Assembly: GCA_050012175.1 (NCBI GenBank)
Contig: JBEKHR010000013.1
Span: 1 to 64,000, forward strand
DNA: 64,000 bases
Reading direction: 5' to 3'
DNA from: CAVROP01 sp050012175
GTDB lineage: Bacteria > Acidobacteriota > Terriglobia > UBA7540
Below are positions 7,813 through 15,994 of this stretch, piece after piece. Below the pieces are notes generated by a model. That model ran no database searches and was not told where the DNA came from. It saw only the letters and a program-made list of their open reading frames with translations. Position 1 is the first letter of the stretch. The number at the start of each line of letters is the position of its first letter. Position numbers and translations under genes: made by a program.

Positions 7813-8371
7813 CGTACCTCCTTGCAATAATCGTCCCGAATACGATGTGAAGCCCGCCGAAACCCGCAGCCATGATCAAGTTTGCCCAGCCCGCGGGGCA
7901 GAACAGGGCAAGAATTCCCGCGAACATGAAGCACAGACCCATGATCGGGACGACCTTTACGGAAAACGCCCCTGCCGTCACCACACCGGCCCCGTAAAGC
8001 AGGAGCCAAAGGCCGGGCAGCAGGTTAAATACGCCTGCGTGGTAAATCACAATGCTGAGCACTGCCGCCGCCAGCATGGGGGGAGACAGGCCCAGTACAG
8101 CCTTCCGGCCAGGCCTTGAAAGCAGGGGCGTCTGCACCTTCCGCGCCTTCCAAAAAATAGCTGATGCGCCCACCGCAAAAGCGCACAGGGCTTCCAACCC
8201 CCACACCCCAACCCACCATTCCACTTGCGGGCGGAGCGCCGCAACCGCTGCAGCCGCCAAAGCCGTGATCCCTATCGTCACTCCGCCCCATCCCGGGACG
8301 GCGGTGAACGAAGCCGCGCTTTCCATGGTCTCGCGGATGAAACGCAGATCGTCAATGGCGTGCGTTGACAT
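7805..8371 (-). CDS. Integral membrane protein, partner of the winged-helix regulator
   Basis: About 188 aa starting MSTHAIDDLRFIRETMESAA. A short cytoplasmic helix is followed by five or six hydrophobic segments, among them GGVTIGITALAAAAVAAL, MLAAAVLSIVIYHAGVFNLL and VVTAGAFSVKVVPIMGLCFM. The C-terminus ends ARRYGG and overlaps the regulator gene. The promoter just upstream places the transcript start about 48 bases before this ATG, which argues against the ATG at 8419. Function unknown. Confidence 0.8.
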   Translation of the reverse strand: MSTHAIDDLRFIRETMESAASFTAVPGWGGVTIGITALAAAAVAALRPQVEWWVGVWGLEALCAFAVGASAIFWKARKVQTPLLSRPGRKAVLGLSPPMLAAAVLSIVIYHAGVFNLLPGLWLLLYGAGVVTAGAFSVKVVPIMGLCFMFAGILALFCPAGWANLIMAAGFGGLHIVFGTIIARRYGG

Positions 8372-8426
8372 GGGCACTGGCCTGGAACGTCGTGCGCGAA
8401 CTGGACCCGGACATGCCATGCAAGAG

Positions 8427-8455
8427 TTTATACAGGACGTTCTAACTCATGTCAA
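8427..8455 (-). promoter_or_regulatory. Near-consensus sigma70 promoter
   Basis: On the minus strand TTGACA (8450-8455) and TATAAA (8427-8432) are separated by exactly 17 bases. It reads into the membrane-protein/regulator operon that begins at 8371. This is the strongest-looking promoter in the window, which is in keeping with an operon held down by its own repressor. Confidence 0.8.
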
Positions 8456-8482
8456 GTACTTTGTGATGCAAAGTCAAGTTTT

Positions 8483-10615
8483 CTAGCGCGGGCTCCCGAG
8501 CGCGGGCACGGCTCTGTTTTGGAGGTGCTGGTCAAAGAAATCAGAAGCCGTATGATAGGCCGCCAGCCAAGTGCGCTGCCGCAAGAAATCGTGAATCTCG
8601 TCCGGAAAGACGAGTTGTTGGAATTCCACACCCTGTTTCCGCAACGCCTCCACAAGGCGGACCATCTCCGTGAAGGGAACGTTGCGGTCATCATCCCCCT
8701 GGACCAGCAACACAGGCGAGCGCCACGTCTTGACGGAGGCCAGCGGCGAGGACTCCCACGCCAGTCGCGCCGCCTCAGGTCGTGCGGCGGGATCGTAGGA
8801 AGGAATCCAGTTCTGGTGTTCGAGGTTCCAGTCATGCACGCCGTGGAGATCTACGCCGCAGGCGAATAGCTCGGAGGCTCGAGCCAATCCCAGCGCTGTC
8901 AAATATCCGCCGTAAGAACCGCCCCACAGGCCGATGTGATTCTGATCCACCTCGGGGCGCGTGCGCAGGTAGAGGCCGGCGCCCTCGACATCGTTAAACT
9001 CGCTCGCTCCGCTGGCCCCGTAGTCGAGCGCCTCGCGAAAGTCCAGCCCATAGCCGATGCCGCTGCGGTAGTTGACCGATAGCACCACGTAACCGCGGCT
9101 GGCGAGATACTGGTTGAAGGCATAGGCGTTGTGATAGTAGCCCATATAATGCCAGCCAAGCAGCATCTGGCGCCGCGAACCGCCGTGAAAGAATACTACG
9201 GCCGGGTGCCGCTGCCCCGAGGCCTCCTCCTTAGGCAGAAAAAGCTGCGCGTGGATGCGCAGCCCGTCAGCAGCAGGAAAGATCACTTGCTGCGGGGTGA
9301 CGAGATCAGCGGCGGGAAAGTCGGCGGGAAGCGTTTCGGGAGCAAGGTCGCGAATTCCGCCCGAGTTAGCCAGAATTGCCGGCCGAGCTGGGCGCTGGGC
9401 GTCGGAATGGAGCAGGGCCACGGTGGCGCCGTCGCTCATCATCACCGGTGACCACTCGATTCCTTCACCCCTGGTCAGTGGAGTGACGTGGTCGCCCGTG
9501 ACCGGCTCGCGCCACAGGTGGCGGCGGTCGACGTCATCCTGGTTCGAGGCGAAAATCAACTGGCGGCGATCGGGACTGAGGGAAACGAACTCCACTTCGA
9601 AATCGCCGGGCGTGAGGAGCTTTGCCGCGCCGCCCGCAACGGGAACAGAATAAAGATGAGTCCAACCGTCGCGCTCCCAAGGAAAGACCAAGTTGTCACC
9701 GGCACCCCAGAAGATCTGATACTCGGCCGCAATCCCGCGAAAGACGCTGCCGCGGCCCGTATCGGCGCCCCAAACTTCGTGACCCTGGCCGGTGGCAGCG
9801 TCGGCCGCGCGGATCGACCACGGCGGCCCGGCGCGTTTCGGCCCGAAGGTAAGGTCGTCGCGCGCAGGAAGACGCAGGAAGGCGACCTGCTTGCTGTCCG
9901 GCGACCAAACAGGCTCGGAATCCTGGTCAACGCTCGGATCGAGATACAGCAGGCTCTTGCCCCCCACGTCGTACACCCCCACGAAGCTGTGTTCGCCACG
10001 GCGGCTCACGAAAGCGAGGCGCGAACCGTCGGGCGACCAACGGAGCGAACTGCCTTTGCCCTTGTCGTGGATCAATTGTTCGGGCTTGGCGCCTTCGGCC
10101 AGCTTGACCAGCCACACCTGGTCTTTGAAAATGTAGGCAACACTGTCACCCCTGGGAGAAACCGCCGGAGAATGGCCCTCGGCGAGCTTGCGCGGCGCCC
10201 CGCCCTCGAATGAGACAATCCAGACGTCCTGTTCGACACCCTCGGGGGCGCTGGCCGGGTTGGGGTAGGGGCCGCCGGTCTCGAAGTCGCCCCCGCGAAC
10301 GTAGAGTATCGCCCGGCCGTCAGGAGTCCAGGTGAGCTCTCCGATCTCCTGGCCGTCGTCTTGGGTGTACCGGGTGAGCTGCCGTGACACATAGCCTCCA
10401 CCGCCACCGGGCTCGGCCACCCCGATGTTGCGAAGGCCGCGCGCATCAAACACCCAAGCCACCCTACCCCCCGAAGGCGAAGCCACGAGCTCGGTTGGGA
10501 AGGGCGAGCTCATCACCTGCTCGAGCGTGAAGGAGCCTCGCGCCGCAGGGACGCCCCCGAGGACGAAAAGCATAAAGGCAGCGGTCTGCAATCTTCTACC
10601 AGGGAGTATGAACAC
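8483..10615 (-). CDS. S9 family peptidase (prolyl oligopeptidase/DPP IV type)
   Basis: Large secreted serine peptidase, about 710 aa. The GTG start at 10615 has GGAGGA seven bases upstream and gives an N-terminal hydrophobic signal (LQTAAFMLFVLGGVPAARG). The first 400 residues are WD-like beta-propeller blades with repeated SPDG/SPDS turns (LRWSPDGSRLAFVS, VWSPDSKQVAFL, LSPDRRQLIFAS). The C-terminal alpha/beta-hydrolase has the nucleophile motif GGSYGG (Ser about 567), the Asp in VQGDDDRNVPF (about 643) and the His in FPDEIHDF (about 675). Such peptidases degrade oligopeptides in the periplasm or outside the cell. Single gene, divergent from the methyltransferase. Confidence 0.92.
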   Translation of the reverse strand: MFILPGRRLQTAAFMLFVLGGVPAARGSFTLEQVMSSPFPTELVASPSGGRVAWVFDARGLRNIGVAEPGGGGGYVSRQLTRYTQDDGQEIGELTWTPDGRAILYVRGGDFETGGPYPNPASAPEGVEQDVWIVSFEGGAPRKLAEGHSPAVSPRGDSVAYIFKDQVWLVKLAEGAKPEQLIHDKGKGSSLRWSPDGSRLAFVSRRGEHSFVGVYDVGGKSLLYLDPSVDQDSEPVWSPDSKQVAFLRLPARDDLTFGPKRAGPPWSIRAADAATGQGHEVWGADTGRGSVFRGIAAEYQIFWGAGDNLVFPWERDGWTHLYSVPVAGGAAKLLTPGDFEVEFVSLSPDRRQLIFASNQDDVDRRHLWREPVTGDHVTPLTRGEGIEWSPVMMSDGATVALLHSDAQRPARPAILANSGGIRDLAPETLPADFPAADLVTPQQVIFPAADGLRIHAQLFLPKEEASGQRHPAVVFFHGGSRRQMLLGWHYMGYYHNAYAFNQYLASRGYVVLSVNYRSGIGYGLDFREALDYGASGASEFNDVEGAGLYLRTRPEVDQNHIGLWGGSYGGYLTALGLARASELFACGVDLHGVHDWNLEHQNWIPSYDPAARPEAARLAWESSPLASVKTWRSPVLLVQGDDDRNVPFTEMVRLVEALRKQGVEFQQLVFPDEIHDFLRQRTWLAAYHTASDFFDQHLQNRAVPALGSPR

Positions 10616-10795
10616 GATTATTCCTCCTTGTGCGGCGTGCGTGGCCGCGTGGCCCAAATGCTACTGAACCTCGGCGGGAAAGTAAATGGCGGCGGCTTCT
10701 GGGCGCCGGCGCCAGCCAGATCGTAGATCGGAAGCGATGTATTTGAGCTTCGGAGAGCCTCTTGTTCGAACCCTGACCAGCCGATACTATTAGCG

Positions 10796-11506
10796 ATGGC
10801 GGGGCAGATGGAGTTAGAATATTCTGGAATTGCCGACGTCATGGCCACGTCATTGATCTCTGATCGTCCGAGAGCAAGAGAGTACGATCCCATCCCCTCG
10901 GTGTGGGACGGGGACGATGCTGAATTGCTCGAAAGGATGTTGGCGCTCTATCCTCGCAAACATCCGCGAAGAATCCTGGATGCTACCGTCAACGGCGGTC
11001 GATTCTGGCGGGGAAGCAACCGCCGGGTCATCGGAATTGATATTGAAGCCAAGCACAAACCCTCCGTTGTGGCCGACAATACAGCCTCGCCTTTTAGAGA
11101 CGATTTCTTCGATGTGGTGGTCTACGACCCCCCGCACATCCCGAACCAAGGGCGAGATAACCAAAAAGACTTCCACGAACGTTTCGGCCTCGGAGAGAAA
11201 TCTCCGAAGGAACAAGGTTACACCTTCACTCACACTTACCCGCCCTTTGTTAAGGAAGCCTACCGCATACTGAAGGACGAGGGGGTTCTGTTCTGCAAGA
11301 TTACTGACTATGTCCACCACCATCGCTACCAGTGGGCTCACGTCGAACTGATTCGAGCGGCAAGAGATGCGGGATTCCAACCGTGCGACTGCATCGTCAA
11401 AGTTCGTAAGGGCCCCATCATCGACCCTAAGTGGAAAGTGGCTCACCACAGCCGCAGGCAGCATTGTTACTGGCTGGTTTTTCGGAAGTCCAGAAAGTGT
11501 GAGTGA
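10796..11506 (+). CDS. DNA methyltransferase-like protein (DPPH motif)
   Basis: SAM-dependent methyltransferase, 236 aa. Motif I is ILDATVNGGRFW (residues about 60-71), followed by VIGIDIE, and the catalytic motif is VVVYDPPHIPN (DPPH at about 111-114). The order motif I then DPPx, and the small size, fit N4-cytosine or N6-adenine DNA methylases, although the usual last residue is Tyr or Phe, not His. Later blocks are EAYRILKDEGVLFCKITDY and the basic tail KVRKGPIIDPKWK. The gene is convergent with the endonuclease-like gene, with three bases between them. The start is uncertain: no good ribosome site precedes 10796, and ATGs at 10808 and 10841 are alternatives. Confidence 0.75.
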   Translation: MAGQMELEYSGIADVMATSLISDRPRAREYDPIPSVWDGDDAELLERMLALYPRKHPRRILDATVNGGRFWRGSNRRVIGIDIEAKHKPSVVADNTASPFRDDFFDVVVYDPPHIPNQGRDNQKDFHERFGLGEKSPKEQGYTFTHTYPPFVKEAYRILKDEGVLFCKITDYVHHHRYQWAHVELIRAARDAGFQPCDCIVKVRKGPIIDPKWKVAHHSRRQHCYWLVFRKSRKCE

Positions 11507-11509
11507 AGG

Positions 11510-12139
11510 CTACCGCCGCACATCCCACCCTTCCAGCAGGACGCAGTGCCGAATGCCAAGACCTCTCACTGAGCACTTCCCATCTGAGGCGTCGAAGTGA
11601 ACCCTGAAAATCTTTTCTCCCTGTTCCGTGACATCGGAGCCGAGGCTCTGTCTGCCTCTTCGGTGGCCGGTTGGCTCTAGGCTAACTGTGCCGATCAGTC
11701 TGAGTTTCTCAACCGGGATTTGGACAAGTTGGTAGTGGATGACGTGCGGTTCCCACACCGCCCGAAACATGAGCACAACATCGTACCTCGAAAGGTGGTC
11801 CATTACGCGTCTCAGGAGGACCCCTGCCTGCCATGGCTCGCGCTCGGTCGTACACAGTTTGGTTATCGTGATCTGCTCGGGTTTTGTGTTATCGCCAGTC
11901 TCAGTTTTGAGAGAAATCCTGGTTCTTTCGACCAGCAAATCGTGCCGGGGTTGGTTCCTTCCCCCGGGTTCGATAATGGTCACTGGCCTCTTGATCCTGC
12001 GAAACGCCTCCCCAACAAGCGCCTCGAAGTAGATTCCCTGAGGCGGCGTTTGGGGGTAAATAGACTGGTGAATGCCAATTAACCCCCGGAGGGTTACGAT
12101 GAAGTCAGGCGTGAAAATCCGGCGGTAGGCGCTCAGCAC
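11510..12139 (-). CDS. Putative restriction endonuclease, PD-(D/E)XK-like
   Basis: 209 aa with a GTG start. The middle holds FEALVGEAFRRI (a Glu-bearing helix, residues 38-48), then Asp67 in RHDLLVERTR and SLK at 76-78 in ISLKTETGDN. This spacing resembles the catalytic core of PD-(D/E)XK nucleases, in the variant with Ser before x-Lys followed by Thr seen in several type II enzymes. It then has IHYQLVQIPVEKLRLIG. The convergent methyltransferase neighbour supports a restriction-modification pair. No family can be named from sequence alone, and the nuclease call rests on a short motif plus context. Confidence 0.55.
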   Translation of the reverse strand: MLSAYRRIFTPDFIVTLRGLIGIHQSIYPQTPPQGIYFEALVGEAFRRIKRPVTIIEPGGRNQPRHDLLVERTRISLKTETGDNTKPEQITITKLCTTEREPWQAGVLLRRVMDHLSRYDVVLMFRAVWEPHVIHYQLVQIPVEKLRLIGTVSLEPTGHRRGRQSLGSDVTEQGEKIFRVHFDASDGKCSVRGLGIRHCVLLEGWDVRR

Positions 12140-12476
12140 GGCGGGAGCATGTTATCACAGCAACCAAGAGGCAAAAAGGCCATATTCAAGAGGCCGACCC
12201 CGCGCCTGCGGAATCGGCCCTACAAAAGACATGCACAACCATCCCGTGAAACGCGGACGAGTGAATTCGCCCGATCAGTGGCCCTGGTGGGCTTTCAGGT
12301 TCTACTATCTCGATGATTCCTCCGTCCCGCATGCGGGATGGACAGGCCCTCGGTCGGTTTCCCTGTTGTCTGCAAACCGCGGAGCCGCGCTCTGCGGTAG
12401 CCAGCGATTTAAAGGCAACGAATACAGTCCGCGGTAACAGGCTAGTTAAGTCGCCCAAACGTGATAGAATCGTTGC
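12140..12476. other. Gap without a supported gene; candidate leaderless promoter at its end
   Basis: No coding frame in this stretch is convincing. A short stem (GGCCGA / TCGGCC, about 12191-12217) is seen. Just before the next gene, TGATAGAAT (about 12461-12469) is an extended -10 whose predicted start site falls on or next to the ATG at 12477, which would make that mRNA leaderless. No clear -35 is present. Confidence 0.4.
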
Positions 12477-13211
12477 ATGGAAGAGCGGCCATCTCCCGCG
12501 CCTGGCTTTTGGCGACGACTCGCCGAGAACGCAGGCGGTAGCCTCATCGGTTTCGTGATATCCGCAGCTGGGTCGGCGCTCATCGGGCCGGCTTGGGCGA
12601 AACTTAAGAGCATCCCTCTCGCAAAAGGGTTTTACGTTTCTGCACTCTTGTTCGGGGTGTATCTGCTAGGACTGGGCGCCTATCTGACGGTCCGAAGGCT
12701 TAGACAGCAAGGGACGAAAGTCAGCACAAAGGCTCCAGCTGCCCAAGACCTTCCACAAAAATTGACCGTCAGAATTTTGGATGCGATTGCCGGTGATGAG
12801 TCGGTCTTCGTGGAAAGTCAAGGTGACCTTGGAATTTATCTTCGAGTTCGCGTCGTGAATAGAACGCTGCCGGCGGTCACGGTGACCATGTGGAAACTCG
12901 ACCTCTTTCATGGCGACGAGCACTGGAGGATTGGTTTCGAACAAAAGCTGTTCGGCAATCCTGAGTTTAGGCGTTTAGGGACCGGGAAAGATGACATGAA
13001 GAAAGAGAGCGTGGGCCAGGCATTTGAAAAGAGTCCTATTGATGCGGGCGCCTCACCGGAAGGATGGCTGAAATTCGGAGTACCAAGTACGCTCCTGCAC
13101 CACGTCTTTGGAGCGACGGTTCATCTCAGAGCACTCGATGATGGTGGGAATACATCATCCTGCACACTGCCTCCGGGCGAATGGTTATCTCCAGTTCAAT
13201 TAAAGCCGTGA
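12477..13211 (+). CDS. Membrane-anchored hypothetical protein, 244 aa
   Basis: The N-terminus has a glycine-rich hydrophobic segment (SLIGFVISAAGSALIGPAWA) and a second membrane helix (GFYVSALLFGVYLLGLGAYL), followed by VRRLRQQ as a positive-inside flank. The remaining 160 residues look like a soluble beta-rich domain (IYLRVRVVNRTLPAVTVTMW, SCTLPPGEWLSPVQLKP). I recognise no family. It lies next to the methyltransferase/endonuclease pair, and a defence-related role is possible only by context. Confidence 0.6.
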   Translation: MEERPSPAPGFWRRLAENAGGSLIGFVISAAGSALIGPAWAKLKSIPLAKGFYVSALLFGVYLLGLGAYLTVRRLRQQGTKVSTKAPAAQDLPQKLTVRILDAIAGDESVFVESQGDLGIYLRVRVVNRTLPAVTVTMWKLDLFHGDEHWRIGFEQKLFGNPEFRRLGTGKDDMKKESVGQAFEKSPIDAGASPEGWLKFGVPSTLLHHVFGATVHLRALDDGGNTSSCTLPPGEWLSPVQLKP

Positions 13212-13442
13212 TTCTAAAACATCGTCCGTTGGCCGGAACATGCTAGAAGAAGCGCCTTGTCTCGCGTCGCGCTTCGTTCGGCGAGCGGAGAACAGCGTGG
13301 TCCTGTGCTTCAGCTAGTCCCCAGACCCGCCAAGGCCACAGACTGTGGCACTGACCGTCGAAAACATGTACTAGCAGCCTTCATCTTCTTGTCGAGCCGC
13401 GAAGATTGCTCCTCGGCTGCGTGGCGTATCTGTGTGCCAGGC

Positions 13443-13596
13443 GCTCTGGAGTGCGGCAGCTTGCTGCCGCTTTGATCCGCCGAGCTTGCTCGCGGCCTAG
13501 CCTGCCCAGGCGCCGCGCACCGGTACGCGGCCAGCAAACTGGTCCCGCCGAGCGCCAAGTGGGAAAAGGCGGCAGCAAGCTGCCGCACTCCAGAGC
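13443..13596. repeat. Terminal-inverted-repeat element, copy 1
   Basis: 154 bases bounded by perfect 28-base inverted repeats at 13443-13470 and 13569-13596, with outer ends GCTCTGGAGTGCGG and CCGCACTCCAGAGC. Each arm also folds on itself (GCGGCAGC/GCTGCCGC). The interior shares GGCGGGACCAG and TTGCTGGCCG-type blocks, in reverse orientation, with the element at 45648-45798. No open reading frame is inside, so it is non-autonomous if mobile. The rest of the gap from 13212 to 13709 holds no gene I can support. Confidence 0.75.
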
Positions 13597-13612
13597 CGTG
13601 ACCGCGCGTCTC

Positions 13613-13621
13613 TGCTATACT
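13613..13621 (+). promoter_or_regulatory. Candidate extended -10 promoter of selD
   Basis: TGCTATACT, an extended -10 element (TG-n-TATACT) about 90 bases upstream of the selD start and just outside the palindromic element. No good -35 is seen at 17 bases spacing, as often happens with extended -10 promoters. Confidence 0.4.
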
Positions 13622-13709
13622 GCGGTAGTAGTTCCATTCTTGGACACGGCGGGGGCTACTTTGGAGGATTTCTACAGCTTAGCCCGCCGCGTTCACAGGG
13701 GTTTTGCTT

Positions 13710-14747
13710 ATGCCTCCAGTTCGCCTGACCACGATGGTCAAAGCGGCGGGTTGAGCGGCCAAGTTGAGTCCAAGTATTTTGGACCGCGTGCTGGCCAAGC
13801 TGCCGAAACAATCCGATCCAAGTGTCCTGGTGGGCTTCGACACCAATGACGACGCTGGAGTGTACCAACTCGCCCCGGACCTGGCGCTGGTTCAGACCGT
13901 GGATTTCTTTACGCCCGTTGTGGATGATCCCTACACCTTCGGCCAAATCGCAGCGGCCAATGCGCTGAGCGACGTTTACGCCATGGGTGGCCGACCCATC
14001 TCTGCGCTCTCCATCGTGGGATTCCCCAACAGAGAAGAGGGCATCGAGATACTGGAGAGAATCCTGCAAGGCGGTCACGCCAAAATGCAAGAGGCTGGCT
14101 GCGCGGTGATCGGCGGCCATTCAATCGGCGACGAGGAGATCAAGTTCGGTTATGCGGTGACCGGCCTCGTCAACCCGCAACGCATTCTCACTAATTGTGC
14201 GGCGCGGCCGGGCGACCAACTGGTCTTGACCAAGCGCCTGGGCACCGGAATCATCAGCACGGCGCTGAAGAAAGGACAGGCCAGCATGGCGGCGGTGAAT
14301 GCGGCAAGCGAATCCATGTGCGCGCTGAATCGCGCCGCAAGCGCAGTTGCCCTGCAATTCGACGTACATTCGGCCACCGATATCACTGGCTTCGGCTTGC
14401 TGGGCCACGCCCGGGAGATGGCCGTGGGAAGCAAGGTGAGCCTGGTGATTGACTCCACTAAGGTTGAATTCCTGCCGGGGGCGGTGGAGTATTCGCGGGG
14501 TGGCTTTCTGCCCGGCGGCCTAAAAAGGAATATGGACTTCATCGGAAGTTGCGTCGAGTTCGCGAGCAGCGTTCCGGAAGAGGTCAGGAACCTGCTGTTC
14601 GACCCCCAGACCTCGGGAGGATTACTGTTTTCCGTGGCTGCCCAAGACTCTCCTAAGCTCGTCGAGGCCCTCCGGGCTCTGCCAATCCCCGCGCAAGCTA
14701 TTGGCGAAGTCATCGAAAAGACACATCCGCTCATTCAGGCCCGGTAG
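13710..14747 (+). CDS. selD: Selenide, water dikinase SelD, a selenoprotein with in-frame UGA
   Basis: Makes selenophosphate from selenide and ATP for selenocysteine and selenouridine synthesis. From ATG 13710 (preceded by CAGGGG) the protein is 345 aa. Codon 15 is TGA (13752-13754) in the context TTMVKAAG-U-AAKLSP. This is exactly where SelD proteins carry their catalytic Cys or Sec between a Gly and the AK(L/I)SP block. Translation continues in the same frame through GFDTNDDAGVY, QTVDFFTPVVDDPYTFGQIA, NALSDVYAMGG, HSIGDEEIKFGYAVTG, TDITGFGLLGHA and FDPQTSGGLL. A SECIS-like hairpin follows the UGA. An automatic caller would start at TTG 13764 and lose the active site. Sec is therefore inferred with good support from frame, family alignment and hairpin. 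Confidence 0.93.
13768..13784 (+). promoter_or_regulatory. SECIS-like hairpin in selD
   Basis: GTCCAA (13768-13773) pairs perfectly with TTGGAC (13779-13784) around a 5-base loop GTATT. The loop begins with G and lies 19 bases after the UGA codon. Bacterial SECIS elements bound by SelB are defined by an apical loop 16-37 bases after the UGA with a G in its first two positions, so this one fits. Confidence 0.8.
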
Positions 14748-14770
14748 CCTGACAAAGGAAACGATGTGGC

Positions 14771-15235
14771 ATGATGAAGCTGGACCAGGCTGAAACGCCA
14801 GAGGAGATCGAGGAGGTAAGGCGATTGCTGCGCGAGTACGAAGCTTCCCTCGGAGTCAGCCTATGCTTTCAGAGTTTTGAGAGGGAGTTGGCAGAGCTTC
14901 CAGGAGATTACGCGCCGCCCGGGGGGAGATTGTGGATGGCGCTCGACGCAGACGAAGCCGTCGGCTGCGTAGCTCTGAGGAGACTCGATGATGAGACCTG
15001 CGAAATGAAGCGGCTTTATTTGCGGCCGGGGTTTCGAGGAAGAGGCGCGGGGAGACTGCTGGCCGTGGCCATCATCGGCGAAGCGCGGAAGATCGGCTAC
15101 AAAAAGATGCGATTGGATACGCTTGCCGAGATGGGCGAGGCCAGAACGCTCTATGAATCACTGGGCTTCAAGCGTATTGAGCCCTATTATCACAATCCAA
15201 TGCAGGGCGCGATTTTTATGGAATTGGAACTTTAG
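14771..15235 (+). CDS. GNAT-family N-acetyltransferase
   Basis: 154 aa. The acetyl-CoA binding loop is RPGFRGRGAGRLLA (Q/RxxGxG/A type), preceded by CEMKRLYL and followed by KMRLDTLAEMGEARTLYESLGF, all standard GNAT motifs A and B. The C-terminus is YHNPMQGAIFMELEL, like the small-molecule acetyltransferases of the YitI/PhnO-like group. It begins 23 bases after selD on the same strand and is probably co-transcribed; no functional link to selenium is evident. Substrate unknown. Confidence 0.9.
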   Translation: MMKLDQAETPEEIEEVRRLLREYEASLGVSLCFQSFERELAELPGDYAPPGGRLWMALDADEAVGCVALRRLDDETCEMKRLYLRPGFRGRGAGRLLAVAIIGEARKIGYKKMRLDTLAEMGEARTLYESLGFKRIEPYYHNPMQGAIFMELEL

Positions 15236-15297
15236 CTGGAACCGTACCGGAAATGGCCCTTTCGGCAACGTTGCGCCCTTCTGAGACACGGGTTAAG

Positions 15298-15939
15298 ATG
15301 GCTGCCATGAAGAAGCAAATACCAAGTCAATTGATCCTCGCCGTTTCAATCCTGATCATCGGCGGCGGTCTGGCAGGGGGCGAATATCTGCTGGTGAAGT
15401 GGTATCCAGGCCACCAGCAGCGGGTCCGCGAGGAAACCCTGAAGCAGCGCCCCTACCACAACGATTCGCTCGGAATTGATATTCAAATCGCGGAAGGACT
15501 CTACGGGAACACCGAGACTTTCCCGGGCGGGGTGAAGATCAGTCGCTCCAAGTTTTGGAGCATTGGCCCTTCGCTCACCATCACTTCGCAGCCCAACCCC
15601 GACCAGACATGGGAGTTTTCTCCTGAGGTTCTGGCGAAATGGGAGTCAAAGGGCGCGGTCGAAGACCTTCCGCTCTATCATCTCGAGCATACGAAGATTA
15701 ACAATCGTGACGCGATGCTGGTTCGTCAGTTCAGGGGCCGCTCCATGCTCTTGACTGCGAGAATCATCTCCCGGGAACGGATCGTCGAGGCCAATTGCTC
15801 CCCCGGAGCGGAAGATGAGGTTCTCTACATGGAGGCGTGCGACGAGACGCTGCGCACGATAAAAGTGGCCGGGGCTGAGCCGCCTCCCCCCTCTACACCC
15901 GGAGTTGTAGAGCTCTCGCCGGCTGTAACGGTCAAGTGA
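15298..15939 (+). CDS. Membrane-anchored hypothetical protein
   Basis: About 213 aa. A single N-terminal hydrophobic helix (LILAVSILIIGGGLAGGEYL) anchors or exports a soluble domain with Trp- and Pro-rich loops (SIGPSLTITSQPNPDQTWEF) and ends in a proline stretch (AEPPPPSTPGVVEL). Translation may begin at ATG 15298 or at 15307 (MKKQIPSQL), which reads more like a signal start. Two Cys residues (EANCSPG, MEACDETL) could form a disulphide outside the membrane. Function unknown. Confidence 0.65.
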   Translation: MAAMKKQIPSQLILAVSILIIGGGLAGGEYLLVKWYPGHQQRVREETLKQRPYHNDSLGIDIQIAEGLYGNTETFPGGVKISRSKFWSIGPSLTITSQPNPDQTWEFSPEVLAKWESKGAVEDLPLYHLEHTKINNRDAMLVRQFRGRSMLLTARIISRERIVEANCSPGAEDEVLYMEACDETLRTIKVAGAEPPPPSTPGVVELSPAVTVK

Positions 15940-15994
15940 CAGGCTTGTCATTGCTTTCTGACCAGGTACCGGCTGCTGTCTACGGAGAGCAAGC

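Noticed and set aside
13764..14747. selD as a truncated or dead gene starting at TTG 13764
   Set aside because: The upstream frame up to ATG 13710 matches the SelD N-terminus, with UGA exactly at the catalytic position and a SECIS-like hairpin following.
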